Positions 8,996 through 17,715 of a stretch of DNA of 37,678 nucleotides are shown here, one piece after another. The DNA comes from Deltaproteobacteria bacterium. Its GTDB lineage: Bacteria; Desulfobacterota; Dissulfuribacteria; Dissulfuribacterales; QOAL01. The stretch lies in NCBI GenBank assembly GCA_015494395.1, contig WGBG01000075.1, forward strand, positions 1 to 37,678, in the 5' to 3' direction. Numbering within the stretch: position 1 is the first letter of the stretch; each line of letters opens with the position of its first letter. A program made the position numbers and the translations under genes. The notes beneath the pieces were generated by a model. It did no database searches. It saw only the letters and a list, made by a program, of their open reading frames with translations, and was not told the origin of the DNA.

Positions 8996-10219
8996 TCAGC
9001 CCTTGAACCACGACTTCATCCGGGCAGTAACCCTGCTGAATATGTTACCGTCCCGTATCCGGAACTTGCGTGCCGGCTGATGCTCCATTCCATAAAGCAC
9101 AAGCCCAACGGCAGTTGCATAGATGGGACTGTCAACTATCTCAACCAGCCCGCTTATGCGCCTTGGATACCCCACCCTTGCAGGAAGCTGAAATACCTGC
9201 TCTGCAATCTCCACCATGCCGGGAAGCAGGGCAGAACCGCCGGTAATTACAACCCCTGAGGCAAGCAGTTCCTTGAGCTTGGTACGCTGCATCTCCTGGT
9301 CAATAAGGGAGAATATCTCCTCAACCCTTGGCTCAAGAATTTCTGTCAGTATTGGACGGGACAGCATCCTGGGCTTGCGTCCGCCAACACTTGGGACCTC
9401 AATGCGTTCATCCCTGCCAGCAAGTGCCTTGATGCATGCGCCATGACGCACCTTTATCTTCTCAGCTTCGTTCATGGGGGTTCGCAGGCCGACGGCAATG
9501 TCATTGGTAAGGTTGTTGCCCCCCAGGCCAAGGACCGCCGTGTGTTTTATTGCCCTGTCTGCCACCAGCGCCAGGTCCGTGGTACCCCCGCCAAAGTCAA
9601 TCAGTGCCACCCCGATTTCCTTTTCCTCATCGGTAAGTACGGCCTCAGATGAGGCAAGTGGCTGAAGTACAATGTCTATTACATCAAGGCCTGCACGGTT
9701 AGCGCATTTTATGAGGTTTTGAGCAGCAGTGACCGCACCGGTTACAATATGCACCTTGGCTTCCAGGCGCACCCCTGTCATGCCCACAGGGTCAATGATT
9801 CCGCCCTGCTCATCCACCATGTACTCCTGGGGAAGTATGTGGATAACCTCCCTGTCCAGGGGGATGGCAACAGCCCTTGCTGCCTCAATCACCCTGTCAA
9901 CATCCGCCTGTGTAACCTCATCACCCTTTATGGCAATGGCTCCGTGACTGTTAAAGCCCTTTATGTGGCTTCCGGCAATTCCTATGAAGACGGAATTTAT
10001 CTCGCAGCCAGCCATGAGTTCTGCCTCACGGATTGCCTTGCGGATGGAGCTTACGGTGCTGTCAATGTTGACCACCACGCCCTTGCGAAGCCCCACGGAC
10101 GGATGGGTCCCTACACCTACGATATTGATTCCGTCTTCGGTGTATTCGCCTACCAGCGCGCATATCTTGGTAGTGCCAATATCAAGGCCAACTATTATGT
10201 CACATGAGCTGTTCGTCAT
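8996..10219 (-). CDS. ftsA: Cell division protein FtsA
   Basis: 407 aa. An actin-fold ATPase that tethers FtsZ to the inner membrane and recruits later divisome proteins. Visible features are the phosphate-1 loop VGLDIGTTK (about 10-18), the 1C/SHS2 region, the phosphate-2 motif DFGGGTTDLAL (about 208-218), the adenosine motif ITGGSALLPG, and a C-terminal amphipathic helix ending RVTARMKSWFKG that would serve as membrane anchor. Length is normal. The 43-bp spacing behind the small ORF fits co-transcription. The Shine-Dalgarno before the ATG is weak. Confidence 0.97.
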   Translation of the reverse strand: MTNSSCDIIVGLDIGTTKICALVGEYTEDGINIVGVGTHPSVGLRKGVVVNIDSTVSSIRKAIREAELMAGCEINSVFIGIAGSHIKGFNSHGAIAIKGDEVTQADVDRVIEAARAVAIPLDREVIHILPQEYMVDEQGGIIDPVGMTGVRLEAKVHIVTGAVTAAQNLIKCANRAGLDVIDIVLQPLASSEAVLTDEEKEIGVALIDFGGGTTDLALVADRAIKHTAVLGLGGNNLTNDIAVGLRTPMNEAEKIKVRHGACIKALAGRDERIEVPSVGGRKPRMLSRPILTEILEPRVEEIFSLIDQEMQRTKLKELLASGVVITGGSALLPGMVEIAEQVFQLPARVGYPRRISGLVEIVDSPIYATAVGLVLYGMEHQPARKFRIRDGNIFSRVTARMKSWFKG

Positions 10220-10262
10220 CTGTTCTTCATTTATGATGTGTGGTAACTAATATTAAAAATTA

Positions 10263-10439
10263 TTAGTAGGCTAACTTTCGAATGTTAAGATTATCAAAAC
10301 TGCCGTTGATGTGAAGACTTCTTATGTGTTGCGCCTTTTGTTTGTCACTTTTTATTATTTCAAGGTAGAGTTCCAGTTGATGCAGTTGTTCTTCGGGAAG
10401 CAAATCAACTTCTTTTTTTATCTTATCATTCAGATCCAT
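10263..10439 (-). CDS. Small 58-aa ORF between ftsQ and ftsA, function unknown
   Basis: On the minus strand an ATG at 10439 opens 58 codons to a TAA at 10263-10265. The protein begins MDLNDKIKKEVDLLPEEQL and ends DNLNIRKLAY. It starts 21 bp after the ftsQ stop and ends 43 bp before ftsA, in the same direction, so it would be co-transcribed. It is very Lys/Glu/Leu-rich and likely two short helices, with no membrane segment or Cys. A GGAAA lies 7 nt upstream of the ATG as a weak ribosome site. By eye it resembles the short helical antitoxin-like proteins that end in IRxLAYE-type tails, but no toxin partner is adjacent. It could also be a small divisome regulator, or a decayed remnant. I cannot assign a function. 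Confidence 0.5.
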   Translation of the reverse strand: MDLNDKIKKEVDLLPEEQLHQLELYLEIIKSDKQKAQHIRSLHINGSFDNLNIRKLAY

Positions 10440-10460
10440 TTCGTGTTTCCGTGTCTGTAT

Positions 10461-11351
10461 CTACTGCTTGAGCTTGGCAAGTGCTGTGTCGCTGCCGTAA
10501 TAAAGGTTTACCTTTGCTATCTTTTTGTACTTTCCGGAACTGTACAGGTGATGCAGTATCTTTTCTGCCCTCTGGAACTGGAGTTTTACAGGGGCATTGG
10601 AGCTGAAACGAAGCGGCAGCCCCCTGTCTGACGTGTACAGCACGATGTCTCCCTGCTCCACATGTATTTCACTTATATTATTTATGCCAAGGGTCCTGGT
10701 GCCGGAGCTTGCACGTCTGATTATTTCAAGAATGCGTTCCATCTGCTCCTGCTCTGTAGAGCCTGCAAATGCCTGGCCGGAGTTTGTTGATCCTTTGGTG
10801 TCCACATTTGCGCTGCCGTCAGCATTCTGCTCCGGCGCGGCAACTGAGAGCCCTGTTATCAGTGGGAGATCAAACTTTTCGCCCTTCTCCACCTTTTTGA
10901 ACACTGTTCCGGTTGAGTCCAGGAGATAAAGCCTGTCAAGGTTTATCATGGCAACCGGCTGACGCTCCGTGATTGCTATCTCCAGCCTGTCCGGAAGCTT
11001 TTTGCTTATTGATGCGGACTGAATCCACGGGTGGGTTTCAATGGAGTGTGCCATGGTGTCCAGGTCAAGTGCAAGGAGGTTGCTGTCAGGTTTCACTCCA
11101 CTCAGTTTTAGTATGGTTTCCTCACTGACCCTGTTGCAGCCATTGATGGTAACCCCTGTCACAGTGAAAAAGGGCGAATGGCAAAGCCATCTGGAAATAC
11201 CGTAAACACCTGCCCCTGCAGCCCCGGCAAGGAGAATAAGGCCTGCTGCAACCACAGCAAGGCGCATTGCCATGCTCATCTCCACACCCTTCCTGCCTGA
11301 AGACCGAAGCGATGCGCCCCGTTTTCCGTATGAACTGGTTCTTATGGTCAT
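10461..11351 (-). CDS. ftsQ: Cell division protein FtsQ (POTRA domain)
   Basis: 296 aa. A bitopic inner-membrane divisome protein that, with FtsL and FtsB, regulates the FtsW-FtsI septal synthase. It has a basic cytoplasmic N-terminus (1-27), one membrane segment (about 28-48), a POTRA domain starting at PFFTVTGVTINGCNRVS, and the characteristic ITERQPVAMI strand leading to the FtsQ beta domain. A Gly/Ser/Asn-rich insert of about 30 residues (around 175-205) is unusual. AGGGAT precedes the ATG. The gene follows murB by 22 bp. Its normal clients FtsW and active FtsI are not apparent in this cluster. Confidence 0.93.
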   Translation of the reverse strand: MTIRTSSYGKRGASLRSSGRKGVEMSMAMRLAVVAAGLILLAGAAGAGVYGISRWLCHSPFFTVTGVTINGCNRVSEETILKLSGVKPDSNLLALDLDTMAHSIETHPWIQSASISKKLPDRLEIAITERQPVAMINLDRLYLLDSTGTVFKKVEKGEKFDLPLITGLSVAAPEQNADGSANVDTKGSTNSGQAFAGSTEQEQMERILEIIRRASSGTRTLGINNISEIHVEQGDIVLYTSDRGLPLRFSSNAPVKLQFQRAEKILHHLYSSGKYKKIAKVNLYYGSDTALAKLKQ

Positions 11352-11373
11352 TATCCCTGGTAGTTAGCTCCAG

Positions 11374-12267
11374 TCAGTGCCAGACCCTTAATTCCAGTTT
11401 CAGGGTCCTTCCGGTTTGATCCTTGACCTGCCCGGTGACAACATCTATTAATTCAAGTACGTCACTGCAGGTGGCATCTCCTGTGTTCACAATAAAGTTT
11501 GCATGGACCGGGGATACCATTGCGCCTCCCCTTCTCATGCCCTTTAATCCGCACCTGTCTATTATCTTACCTGCCGGGGCATCATGAAAGTTTCTGAATA
11601 CGCATCCTGCGCTTGCTGCCCCCACTGGCTGGCTTAAAGCCCGTTTTTTCAGGATGCCGGCAGCCCTTTTCCTTACTTCCTGCGGTGTATCTTTTTTGAG
11701 TTTGAGCTTTACACATGCGGCAACTGCACCCGGCGGAAGCCCGCCATTCCTGTATCCTGGTTCAAGTTTACTGGCAGCTATCCAGCCGCTTCCCCGGGCA
11801 GAAACAACCAGCACCTCCTGTAAAAACGTGCTGAAAGAAACCCCTGATGCACCGGCATTCATAAAGACCGCCCCGCCCACACTGGCAGGGATTCCAGCCA
11901 GGGCTTCAAGCCCGCTTATGCCCCTTCTGGCGCAGATGGCAACAAGCCGCCGTAGGCTTGTGCCGGCACCTGCGCTAATGATAACTTCATCCCTTTTTTC
12001 AAGGATATCTACCTGGCACAGTCTCTCAAGAGACAGCACGGTCTCCACCCCCTGGTCACTTACCAGCAGGTTGCTTCCTTTGCCCAGGCAGTAAAATTTT
12101 TTTCCTGTGCCTGAAAGGTGTTTAAGGCACTCCTCAAGCCCGGTTACATTATGGGGCAACAGCATGGTGCGGGCACGCCCCCCTATCCTGAATGTGGTAA
12201 GACAGGACATGGGCTGGTCATGAAGCACCATTATGTTGTCTGTTGTCTTCAGCACCGGGCCATTCAC
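11374..12267 (-). CDS. murB: UDP-N-acetylmuramate dehydrogenase MurB
   Basis: 297 aa. A flavoenzyme that reduces UDP-GlcNAc-enolpyruvate to UDP-MurNAc with NADPH in the cytoplasm. The FAD-binding motif GKGSNLLVSDQG (about 63-74), GIPASVGGAVFMNAGA, and the C-terminal VHANFIVN are present. The active-site loop reads SAGCVFRN, so the usual proton-donating Ser is Cys; this variant occurs naturally in part of the family. Layout and length suggest the short type II MurB. Translation starts at a GTG, 5 bp behind the murC stop, which implies coupling. Confidence 0.95.
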   Translation of the reverse strand: MNGPVLKTTDNIMVLHDQPMSCLTTFRIGGRARTMLLPHNVTGLEECLKHLSGTGKKFYCLGKGSNLLVSDQGVETVLSLERLCQVDILEKRDEVIISAGAGTSLRRLVAICARRGISGLEALAGIPASVGGAVFMNAGASGVSFSTFLQEVLVVSARGSGWIAASKLEPGYRNGGLPPGAVAACVKLKLKKDTPQEVRKRAAGILKKRALSQPVGAASAGCVFRNFHDAPAGKIIDRCGLKGMRRGGAMVSPVHANFIVNTGDATCSDVLELIDVVTGQVKDQTGRTLKLELRVWH

Positions 12268-12272
12268 CGCTC

Positions 12273-13676
12273 TTAATTGGCAGCCTTTACAGATGATTCC
12301 GAGGCACGGAGCAGTTCCAGTATCTTTCTGCCTGCTCCTCCTATGGAGCCTGCCCCCATTGTGATTGCCACGTCACCTGGTTTCAGGGTCGGGACCACTG
12401 CATGGGGAAGGTCAGAACATTTTTCCACAAAGTTTACAGGGCCACCCCAGACAGATTTGATCACAGATGCCAGCCTGCGCCCTGTGACCCCGACAATTGG
12501 CTCCTCGCTTGCCGGATATATATCTGCCAGCCACAGCTCGTCCGCCTCGCGAAATGCCGGAGGAAATTCATCCATAAGGTCCTTTGTCCTGCTGTACCTG
12601 TGGGGCTCAAACAGCACCACAATTTTTCTGTCTGGCCAGGCTGCTCGTGCTGCTGTGAGGGTTGCCTGGATTTCGGTTGGATGATGTGCGTAGTCATCCA
12701 TTACGGTGATGCCATTAACCTCTCCCAGTATGTCAAATCGTCTTCCAACCCCGCCGTAATTGAGCAAGCCCTGTTTTATCTGTTCAAACGGTATGTCAAG
12801 TTCAAGTCCCACTGCAATGGCTGCCAGGGAATTTCTGACATGATGGAGCCCTGGGGCAGGAAGCCGTATAAAGCCAAGCTCGCTTTCACTGCACCAGACA
12901 TCAAAGATGACACCTGTGCCTTCATACTTGATGTTTCGTGCCTGCAGCTCTGCAAAGCTGTCGGTCCCGTAGGTGATTATCCTCTTTGAAGCCCTGGCAG
13001 CCATGTCTGCAAGAATCGTGTCATCACTGCAGAGTATTGTGACTCCATAAAACGGAACACTGTCGATGAACTTTGCGAACGCCTCCTTGACTTTTTCAAA
13101 ATCTCCATAGTGATCGAGGTGTTCACGGTCGATGTTTGTTACCACTGTAATGCTTGGGGTGAGCCTTAAGAAACTGCCGTCACTTTCATCTGCCTCTGCA
13201 ACGAGAAATTCGCCCTTTCCCCAGTAGGCATTGCTTCCCCCCATGCCATTGAGTTTCCCGCCTATTATTACAGTTGGGTCAAAATCTGCCTCTCTCAGCA
13301 CAGAGGCAACCATGGAAGTGGTGCTTGTCTTGCCGTGGGCCCCTGCCACTGCAATGCCGAATTTTTTGAGACGCATGAGTTCAGCAAGCATCTCAGCCCT
13401 GGGAATTACCGGGATGTGCGCAAACCTTGCTGCTTCAACCTCGGGATTGTCGTCTCTGATGGCAGAGGAGGTTACTACAACGTCTGCGCCAAGAACGTAC
13501 TGCGGTTCATGTCCCCGGTATATAACCCCTCCCTTTTCTTCAAGGGAACGGGTGATATCTGTTGTCCTGAGGTCAGAGCCGGTTACCCTGTATCCAAGGG
13601 TGAGAAGCACATGAGCAAGCCCGCTCATGCCTATTCCGCCTATTCCTACAAAATGTATATGTTGTTTTTTGTACAT
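12273..13676 (-). CDS. murC: UDP-N-acetylmuramate--L-alanine ligase MurC
   Basis: 467 aa. It adds L-alanine to UDP-MurNAc with ATP, the first amino-acid step of the stem peptide. Visible features are an N-terminal Rossmann start HFVGIGGIGMSGLA, the ATP-binding loop GAHGKTSTTS (about 114-123), the DREHLDHYG motif, and the C-terminal domain motif DDYAHHPTEI. Length is normal. The ATG at 13676 has AGGA 7 nt upstream. It is followed closely by murB. The 298 bp separating it from murG hold a palindromic element and no gene. Confidence 0.97.
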   Translation of the reverse strand: MYKKQHIHFVGIGGIGMSGLAHVLLTLGYRVTGSDLRTTDITRSLEEKGGVIYRGHEPQYVLGADVVVTSSAIRDDNPEVEAARFAHIPVIPRAEMLAELMRLKKFGIAVAGAHGKTSTTSMVASVLREADFDPTVIIGGKLNGMGGSNAYWGKGEFLVAEADESDGSFLRLTPSITVVTNIDREHLDHYGDFEKVKEAFAKFIDSVPFYGVTILCSDDTILADMAARASKRIITYGTDSFAELQARNIKYEGTGVIFDVWCSESELGFIRLPAPGLHHVRNSLAAIAVGLELDIPFEQIKQGLLNYGGVGRRFDILGEVNGITVMDDYAHHPTEIQATLTAARAAWPDRKIVVLFEPHRYSRTKDLMDEFPPAFREADELWLADIYPASEEPIVGVTGRRLASVIKSVWGGPVNFVEKCSDLPHAVVPTLKPGDVAITMGAGSIGGAGRKILELLRASESSVKAAN

Positions 13677-13718
13677 GGTTATTCCTGTCTGAAAATTTTA
13701 ATTTGAGCATTCAATTTT

Positions 13719-13940
13719 GTAACTGTTCAGCGTGTTCACTTTAATAAGGTTGGTAAATGGTCTTGTTTTTCCGTTCCGGCGAATAATTTCTTGTTTTTCT
13801 AAGGCTTGCTACGCCAAAATCGCGAAACTCGCTCGTCCCTCGCTCAGACAGACGCGATTTTTGTGGCTTCGTTTCACCAAGAAAAACTACGAAATTCTTC
13901 AGAGTCACTCCAAAACAAGACCATTTACTACGCTGAATAG
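13719..13940 (+). repeat. Palindromic intergenic element family A, copy 3
   Basis: Between murG and murC. It has GTAACTGTTCAGCG at the left edge, core ends GGTAAATGGTCTTGTTTT (13752) and AAAACAAGACCATTTAC (to 13928), and CGCTGAATAG at the right edge. The inner AAAATCGCG/CGCGATTTT stem is retained, while the right arm has diverged (GGCTTCGTTTCACC instead of GGCTGCGCTTCGCC). Confidence 0.87.
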
Positions 13941-13974
13941 ATACTCAATTTTTAAAATTTTATTAAGTTCTGCA

Positions 13975-15156
13975 TCAACTTCCCGGAGCCGCAAAATGGG
14001 AATGTATCTCTTCGCGGCCTGTCTTTTTATAGTGCTGGCTGGAAAAAGCAGCCCTTCCCGCAAGGCTCATAAGTTCTTTTGCTATGTGTTTGGCTGCATC
14101 CCTTTTGCCAAGTTTCATGGCAGCTTTTGACATGGCCTCAAGCCTTGTCCTGTCACCCAGAATGTTTTCAATTTCCCCTGCAAGCCTCATTGCCCCGATA
14201 TCTGATTCCAGGAACATTACTGCAGCACCTGCCTCTGTCATTGCCTGTGCGTTCTTTTCCTGGTGGTTGTCAGCAGCATAGGGGTAGGGGATGAGGATAG
14301 AGGGCTTTCCAAGGGCTGTAATTTCTGCAAGGGTTGTTGCTCCAGCCCTGCTTATCACCAGGTCTGCCTGCCGGTATGCCTTTGCCATGTCTGTGATAAA
14401 TGGCCTGACATCAGCTTCAATGCCTTCTTTTCTGTAATATGCCTCTGTCTCTTCTGCTGATGCCTCACCTGTCTGATGAACTATATGCACTTTATGCCCG
14501 GACTGCCAGATATTGCGGAGAGCTGCACTTACCACCCGGTTCAATGCTGCGGCCCCCTGGCTTCCCCCCAAAACCAGTACGGAAGGCATGTCCTGTTTGT
14601 TTTCAGAGGGTGTAGTGACTGAATTTAATATGGCACTGCGTACAGGGTTTCCGGTAAGTTCAATCCTGGGATTTTTGAAAAATGCTTCGGATTCCCTGTA
14701 AGTGACGAAAATTCTGTCAGCAAATCTGGCTGCCATCCTGTTTGCCAGGCCAGGAACAGCGTTCTGTTCATGGATGGCAGAAGGTATGCCTGAAATCCTT
14801 GCTGCAAGAAGCACAGGCCCTGAGACGTATCCGCCTACCCCAAGCACAACATGGGGGCCAAAGTTTTTCAGCCTGAACGCTGCCCTGATAACCGCAGCAG
14901 GGAGATTAAAAACAGCCTTTAATTTGTTAGCAATTCCTGTACCTTTTATGGGTGTAACGTCAAGGGAGTCGTGTTTCCAGTCAGTGGCCGCCAGGGCATT
15001 GACCTCCACCTTCCTGTCTGTTCCAAGCCACAATACCTCAATGGGCGTTATTGCCGCAAGCGCCTCGGCAACAGCGATACCTGGGAACACATGCCCCCCG
15101 GTTCCGCCGCCGGTAATTACCAGCCTTGTTGTGCCATTATTGCTGCGTTTATGCAT
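13975..15156 (-). CDS. murG: UDP-GlcNAc:lipid I N-acetylglucosaminyltransferase MurG
   Basis: 393 aa. A GT28 membrane-associated enzyme that converts lipid I to lipid II on the cytoplasmic face. The G-loop GGGTGGHVFPGIAVAEAL, HEQNAVPGLANR, GGSQGAAALN, and the UDP-GlcNAc-binding stretch SRAGATTLAEITALGKPS are all present. I start at ATG 15156, which has GGAGGG 4-5 nt upstream, not at the upstream alternative at 15192 that overlaps murD. The C-terminus has about 25 extra polar residues after the usual end. It follows murD by 22 bp; ftsW, which usually separates these two genes, is absent. Confidence 0.96.
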   Translation of the reverse strand: MHKRSNNGTTRLVITGGGTGGHVFPGIAVAEALAAITPIEVLWLGTDRKVEVNALAATDWKHDSLDVTPIKGTGIANKLKAVFNLPAAVIRAAFRLKNFGPHVVLGVGGYVSGPVLLAARISGIPSAIHEQNAVPGLANRMAARFADRIFVTYRESEAFFKNPRIELTGNPVRSAILNSVTTPSENKQDMPSVLVLGGSQGAAALNRVVSAALRNIWQSGHKVHIVHQTGEASAEETEAYYRKEGIEADVRPFITDMAKAYRQADLVISRAGATTLAEITALGKPSILIPYPYAADNHQEKNAQAMTEAGAAVMFLESDIGAMRLAGEIENILGDRTRLEAMSKAAMKLGKRDAAKHIAKELMSLAGRAAFSSQHYKKTGREEIHSHFAAPGS

Positions 15157-15178
15157 AATGCCCTCCGGTTGGCGGCTG

Positions 15179-16627
15179 CTAACTGCAGGCAACTGCCTTC
15201 ACCGCCTTCTGGAAAGTGTCACCACGATGGCTGTAACTGTTAAACATGTCAAAACTTGCACATGCAGGAGAGAGCAGTACTGCATCACCTGGGCTGGTAT
15301 ATTTAAGGCAAAGCTCAACTGCCCGTTTCATCACTGATTCACCATTTTTGCCCTTTCCTGCAAATTCCAGGGGTATGGCACTTCCTGCGGCCTGCTGCAC
15401 AGCCTCTGCGATTTTATTGCCATGTTCACCCATCAGTACAACTGTTCTTAACATTCCCCTGTCCCAGAGCCTTTTTAAAACTGCTGCAAGGGGTAAATAG
15501 TCTTCATCCTTTCCAAGGCCTCCGGCAATCAGGGCAACTGGAGCCCATGCAGATTCAAGTGCCCTGATGGTGGCTGCGGCATTGGTTGCCTTGGAATCGT
15601 CAATATAGGTTATCCCGTCATGTTCCAGCACCTTCTGGTAACGGTGTGACGGGGGGCCGAAGGTGTCAAGCGCCTGCTGAATCAGTTCCCTTCTTGCTCC
15701 TGCAAGCCTTGCCGCAGAGACTGCTGCCGCCAGGTTTTCAAGGTTATGAGTCCCTGAAAGCCTCCAGCTGGAAAGGTCAAAACTTTCAGGTTCTGGCATG
15801 CTTCCTGTGCAGTCTGTCCACATGGTATTTGACTCAGCACTGTACCAGGTTCCTGGAGCACCCCTTTGCTTCTGGGGGCCAAAGTAAAACCTTCTGCCCC
15901 GTCCCCTGGAAAGCCAGGGAGAAATGCCGGGATCGTTGGCATTAAGCACTGCCCAGTCTTCTTCTGACTGCAGGTCAAGGAGGTGTGCCTTGCACTCTCC
16001 GTAAAAGTCAATGTTACCGTGGCGGTCAAGGTGATCCGGGGCAAGATTTAGCCAGACAGCCACGGAAATTTTCGGTTTTCGAAAAGGCAGATTCCAGGTT
16101 TTTTCAAGCAGTTCCAACTGGAAGCTGCTCACTTCAAGCACTACCACATCATGGTCCATAACCTCAAAGAGAGGAGGTGAAATATTTCCTGCTGCAATCG
16201 CATCAAAGCCTGCATTTTCAAGCAGGTGGGCGGTTAGCATTGTGGTGGTGGTCTTGCCGTTTGTGCCTGTTATTGCGATTATCCTGCCTTTGAAAAAGCT
16301 TGCTGCCAGCACAAGGTCATTGACCACCGTGCATCCTGCCTCCCTTGCCATCCTTATTGGTTTGGCAGAAGCAGGAATTCCAGGGCTTGCCACCATTATG
16401 TCACAGCCAGTGCAGCTCGCCCTTCCATGTTCCCCAGCTTCGATAATAACGCCATTTTTGCTGCACCAGTCAGCAAAATCCCTGTCCCACGTTTCAGCAG
16501 GCCTTGAATCACTCACTGTAACACGGGCGCCCTCTGATACAAGCCAGCGCGCTGCTGCCATACCGGATTCCCCGGCACCCAGTACAGTAATATTCCTGTC
16601 CTTTAATTTGTAATACCCCTCTGTCAT
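15179..16627 (-). CDS. murD: UDP-MurNAc-L-alanine--D-glutamate ligase MurD
   Basis: 482 aa. It adds D-glutamate to UDP-MurNAc-L-Ala with ATP. Visible features are the N-terminal loop [15 protein letters not shown], the ATP-binding loop [11 protein letters not shown] (about 118-128), [20 protein letters not shown], the [10 protein letters not shown] motif, and a C-terminal [19 protein letters not shown], a signature of MurD. The ATG overlaps the mraY stop as ATGA, indicating translational coupling. A moderate insert lies around residues 245-275 ([15 protein letters not shown] region). Confidence 0.97.
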   Translation of the reverse strand: MTEGYYKLKDRNITVLGAGESGMAAARWLVSEGARVTVSDSRPAETWDRDFADWCSKNGVIIEAGEHGRASCTGCDIMVASPGIPASAKPIRMAREAGCTVVNDLVLAASFFKGRIIAITGTNGKTTTTMLTAHLLENAGFDAIAAGNISPPLFEVMDHDVVVLEVSSFQLELLEKTWNLPFRKPKISVAVWLNLAPDHLDRHGNIDFYGECKAHLLDLQSEEDWAVLNANDPGISPWLSRGRGRRFYFGPQKQRGAPGTWYSAESNTMWTDCTGSMPEPESFDLSSWRLSGTHNLENLAAAVSAARLAGARRELIQQALDTFGPPSHRYQKVLEHDGITYIDDSKATNAAATIRALESAWAPVALIAGGLGKDEDYLPLAAVLKRLWDRGMLRTVVLMGEHGNKIAEAVQQAAGSAIPLEFAGKGKNGESVMKRAVELCLKYTSPGDAVLLSPACASFDMFNSYSHRGDTFQKAVKAVACS

Positions 16628-17703
16628 CTGAGCTTGAGCGTACTTACTGCAAGCAGTCCAAGGAGTATTGAAATTATCCAGAATCGTACAATCACCTTGG
16701 GTTCTGGCCAGCCCTTGAGTTCAAAGTGGTGATGTATGGGCGCCATTCTGAATATCCGCCTGCCCCCGGTAAGTTTGAAATATCCAACCTGGGCCATTAC
16801 AGACAGTGCCTCCATTACAAAGACACCTCCTGCTATGGCAAGGATTATCTCCTGCTTTGAGAGTACGGCCACGCAGCCAAGGGCGCCACCCATGGCAAGG
16901 GAGCCGGAATCTCCCATGAAAATCTCTGCAGGATATGTGTTGAACCAGAGAAACCCCAGTCCTGCACCTGCCATTGCCCCGCAGAATATGGCAAGCTCCC
17001 CTGCACCGGGGACTGAAGGTATCTGAAGATAACGGGCAAGTGTTGCATGTCCTGCAAGGTAACAGAACAGGGCATAAACCGAGGCAGTTATCACAAACGG
17101 TCCTGTTGCAAGCCCGTCAAGCCCGTCTGTCAGGTTGACCGCATTTGATGCCCCTACCACCACAAAGGCTGCAAACAGCAGGTAGTAACTCCCCAGGTCC
17201 GGCCTGAGATTCTTGAAAAAGGGGAAACTCAGGTGAGTATCCCAGGCGCCATATTTGTAAATTATGAACGCCGCTGCTGCTACAAAAAAGGTCTGGGAAA
17301 AGAGCTTGTACTTTCCTGGGAGCCCCTTGCTGTTCTTTTTTCTGATTTTAAGCAGGTCATCCTGTATGCCTGTTGCACAGTAGCCCCCGACTATCAGCAG
17401 CGATACCCAGATATAGATATTGCTGAGATCTGCCCAGAGCAGTGTTGAAATCATTATGGAGCTTATTATAAGCACCCCACCCATACTTGGTGTCCCTGCC
17501 TTTGAAAGATGGCGTTCCGGGCCATCATCACGTATTATCTGCCCCATCTGCATCTTTTGCATGGTGCGTATGAACCAGGGTGTGAGCAAAAGCATGATAG
17601 TCAGTGCCGTAACTGCGGCATAAATGGTCCTGAATGTAATATATTTGAATACATTAAAAAAAGGCCATGTCTGATGCAGGGGATATAGCAGGTGAAAAAG
17701 CAA
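16624..17703 (-). CDS. mraY: Phospho-MurNAc-pentapeptide transferase MraY
   Basis: 359 aa. A ten-helix inner-membrane enzyme that transfers phospho-MurNAc-pentapeptide to undecaprenyl phosphate, making lipid I. The catalytic Asp-rich loops are readable: [23 protein letters not shown], and the C-terminal cytoplasmic loop [14 protein letters not shown]. Length matches the family. Translation starts at a TTG (17703) with AGGGG 7 nt upstream, 12 bp after the murEF stop. Its stop overlaps the murD start. Confidence 0.97.
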   Translation of the reverse strand: MLFHLLYPLHQTWPFFNVFKYITFRTIYAAVTALTIMLLLTPWFIRTMQKMQMGQIIRDDGPERHLSKAGTPSMGGVLIISSIMISTLLWADLSNIYIWVSLLIVGGYCATGIQDDLLKIRKKNSKGLPGKYKLFSQTFFVAAAAFIIYKYGAWDTHLSFPFFKNLRPDLGSYYLLFAAFVVVGASNAVNLTDGLDGLATGPFVITASVYALFCYLAGHATLARYLQIPSVPGAGELAIFCGAMAGAGLGFLWFNTYPAEIFMGDSGSLAMGGALGCVAVLSKQEIILAIAGGVFVMEALSVMAQVGYFKLTGGRRIFRMAPIHHHFELKGWPEPKVIVRFWIISILLGLLAVSTLKLR

Positions 17704-17715
17704 TTTTGTGCCCCT

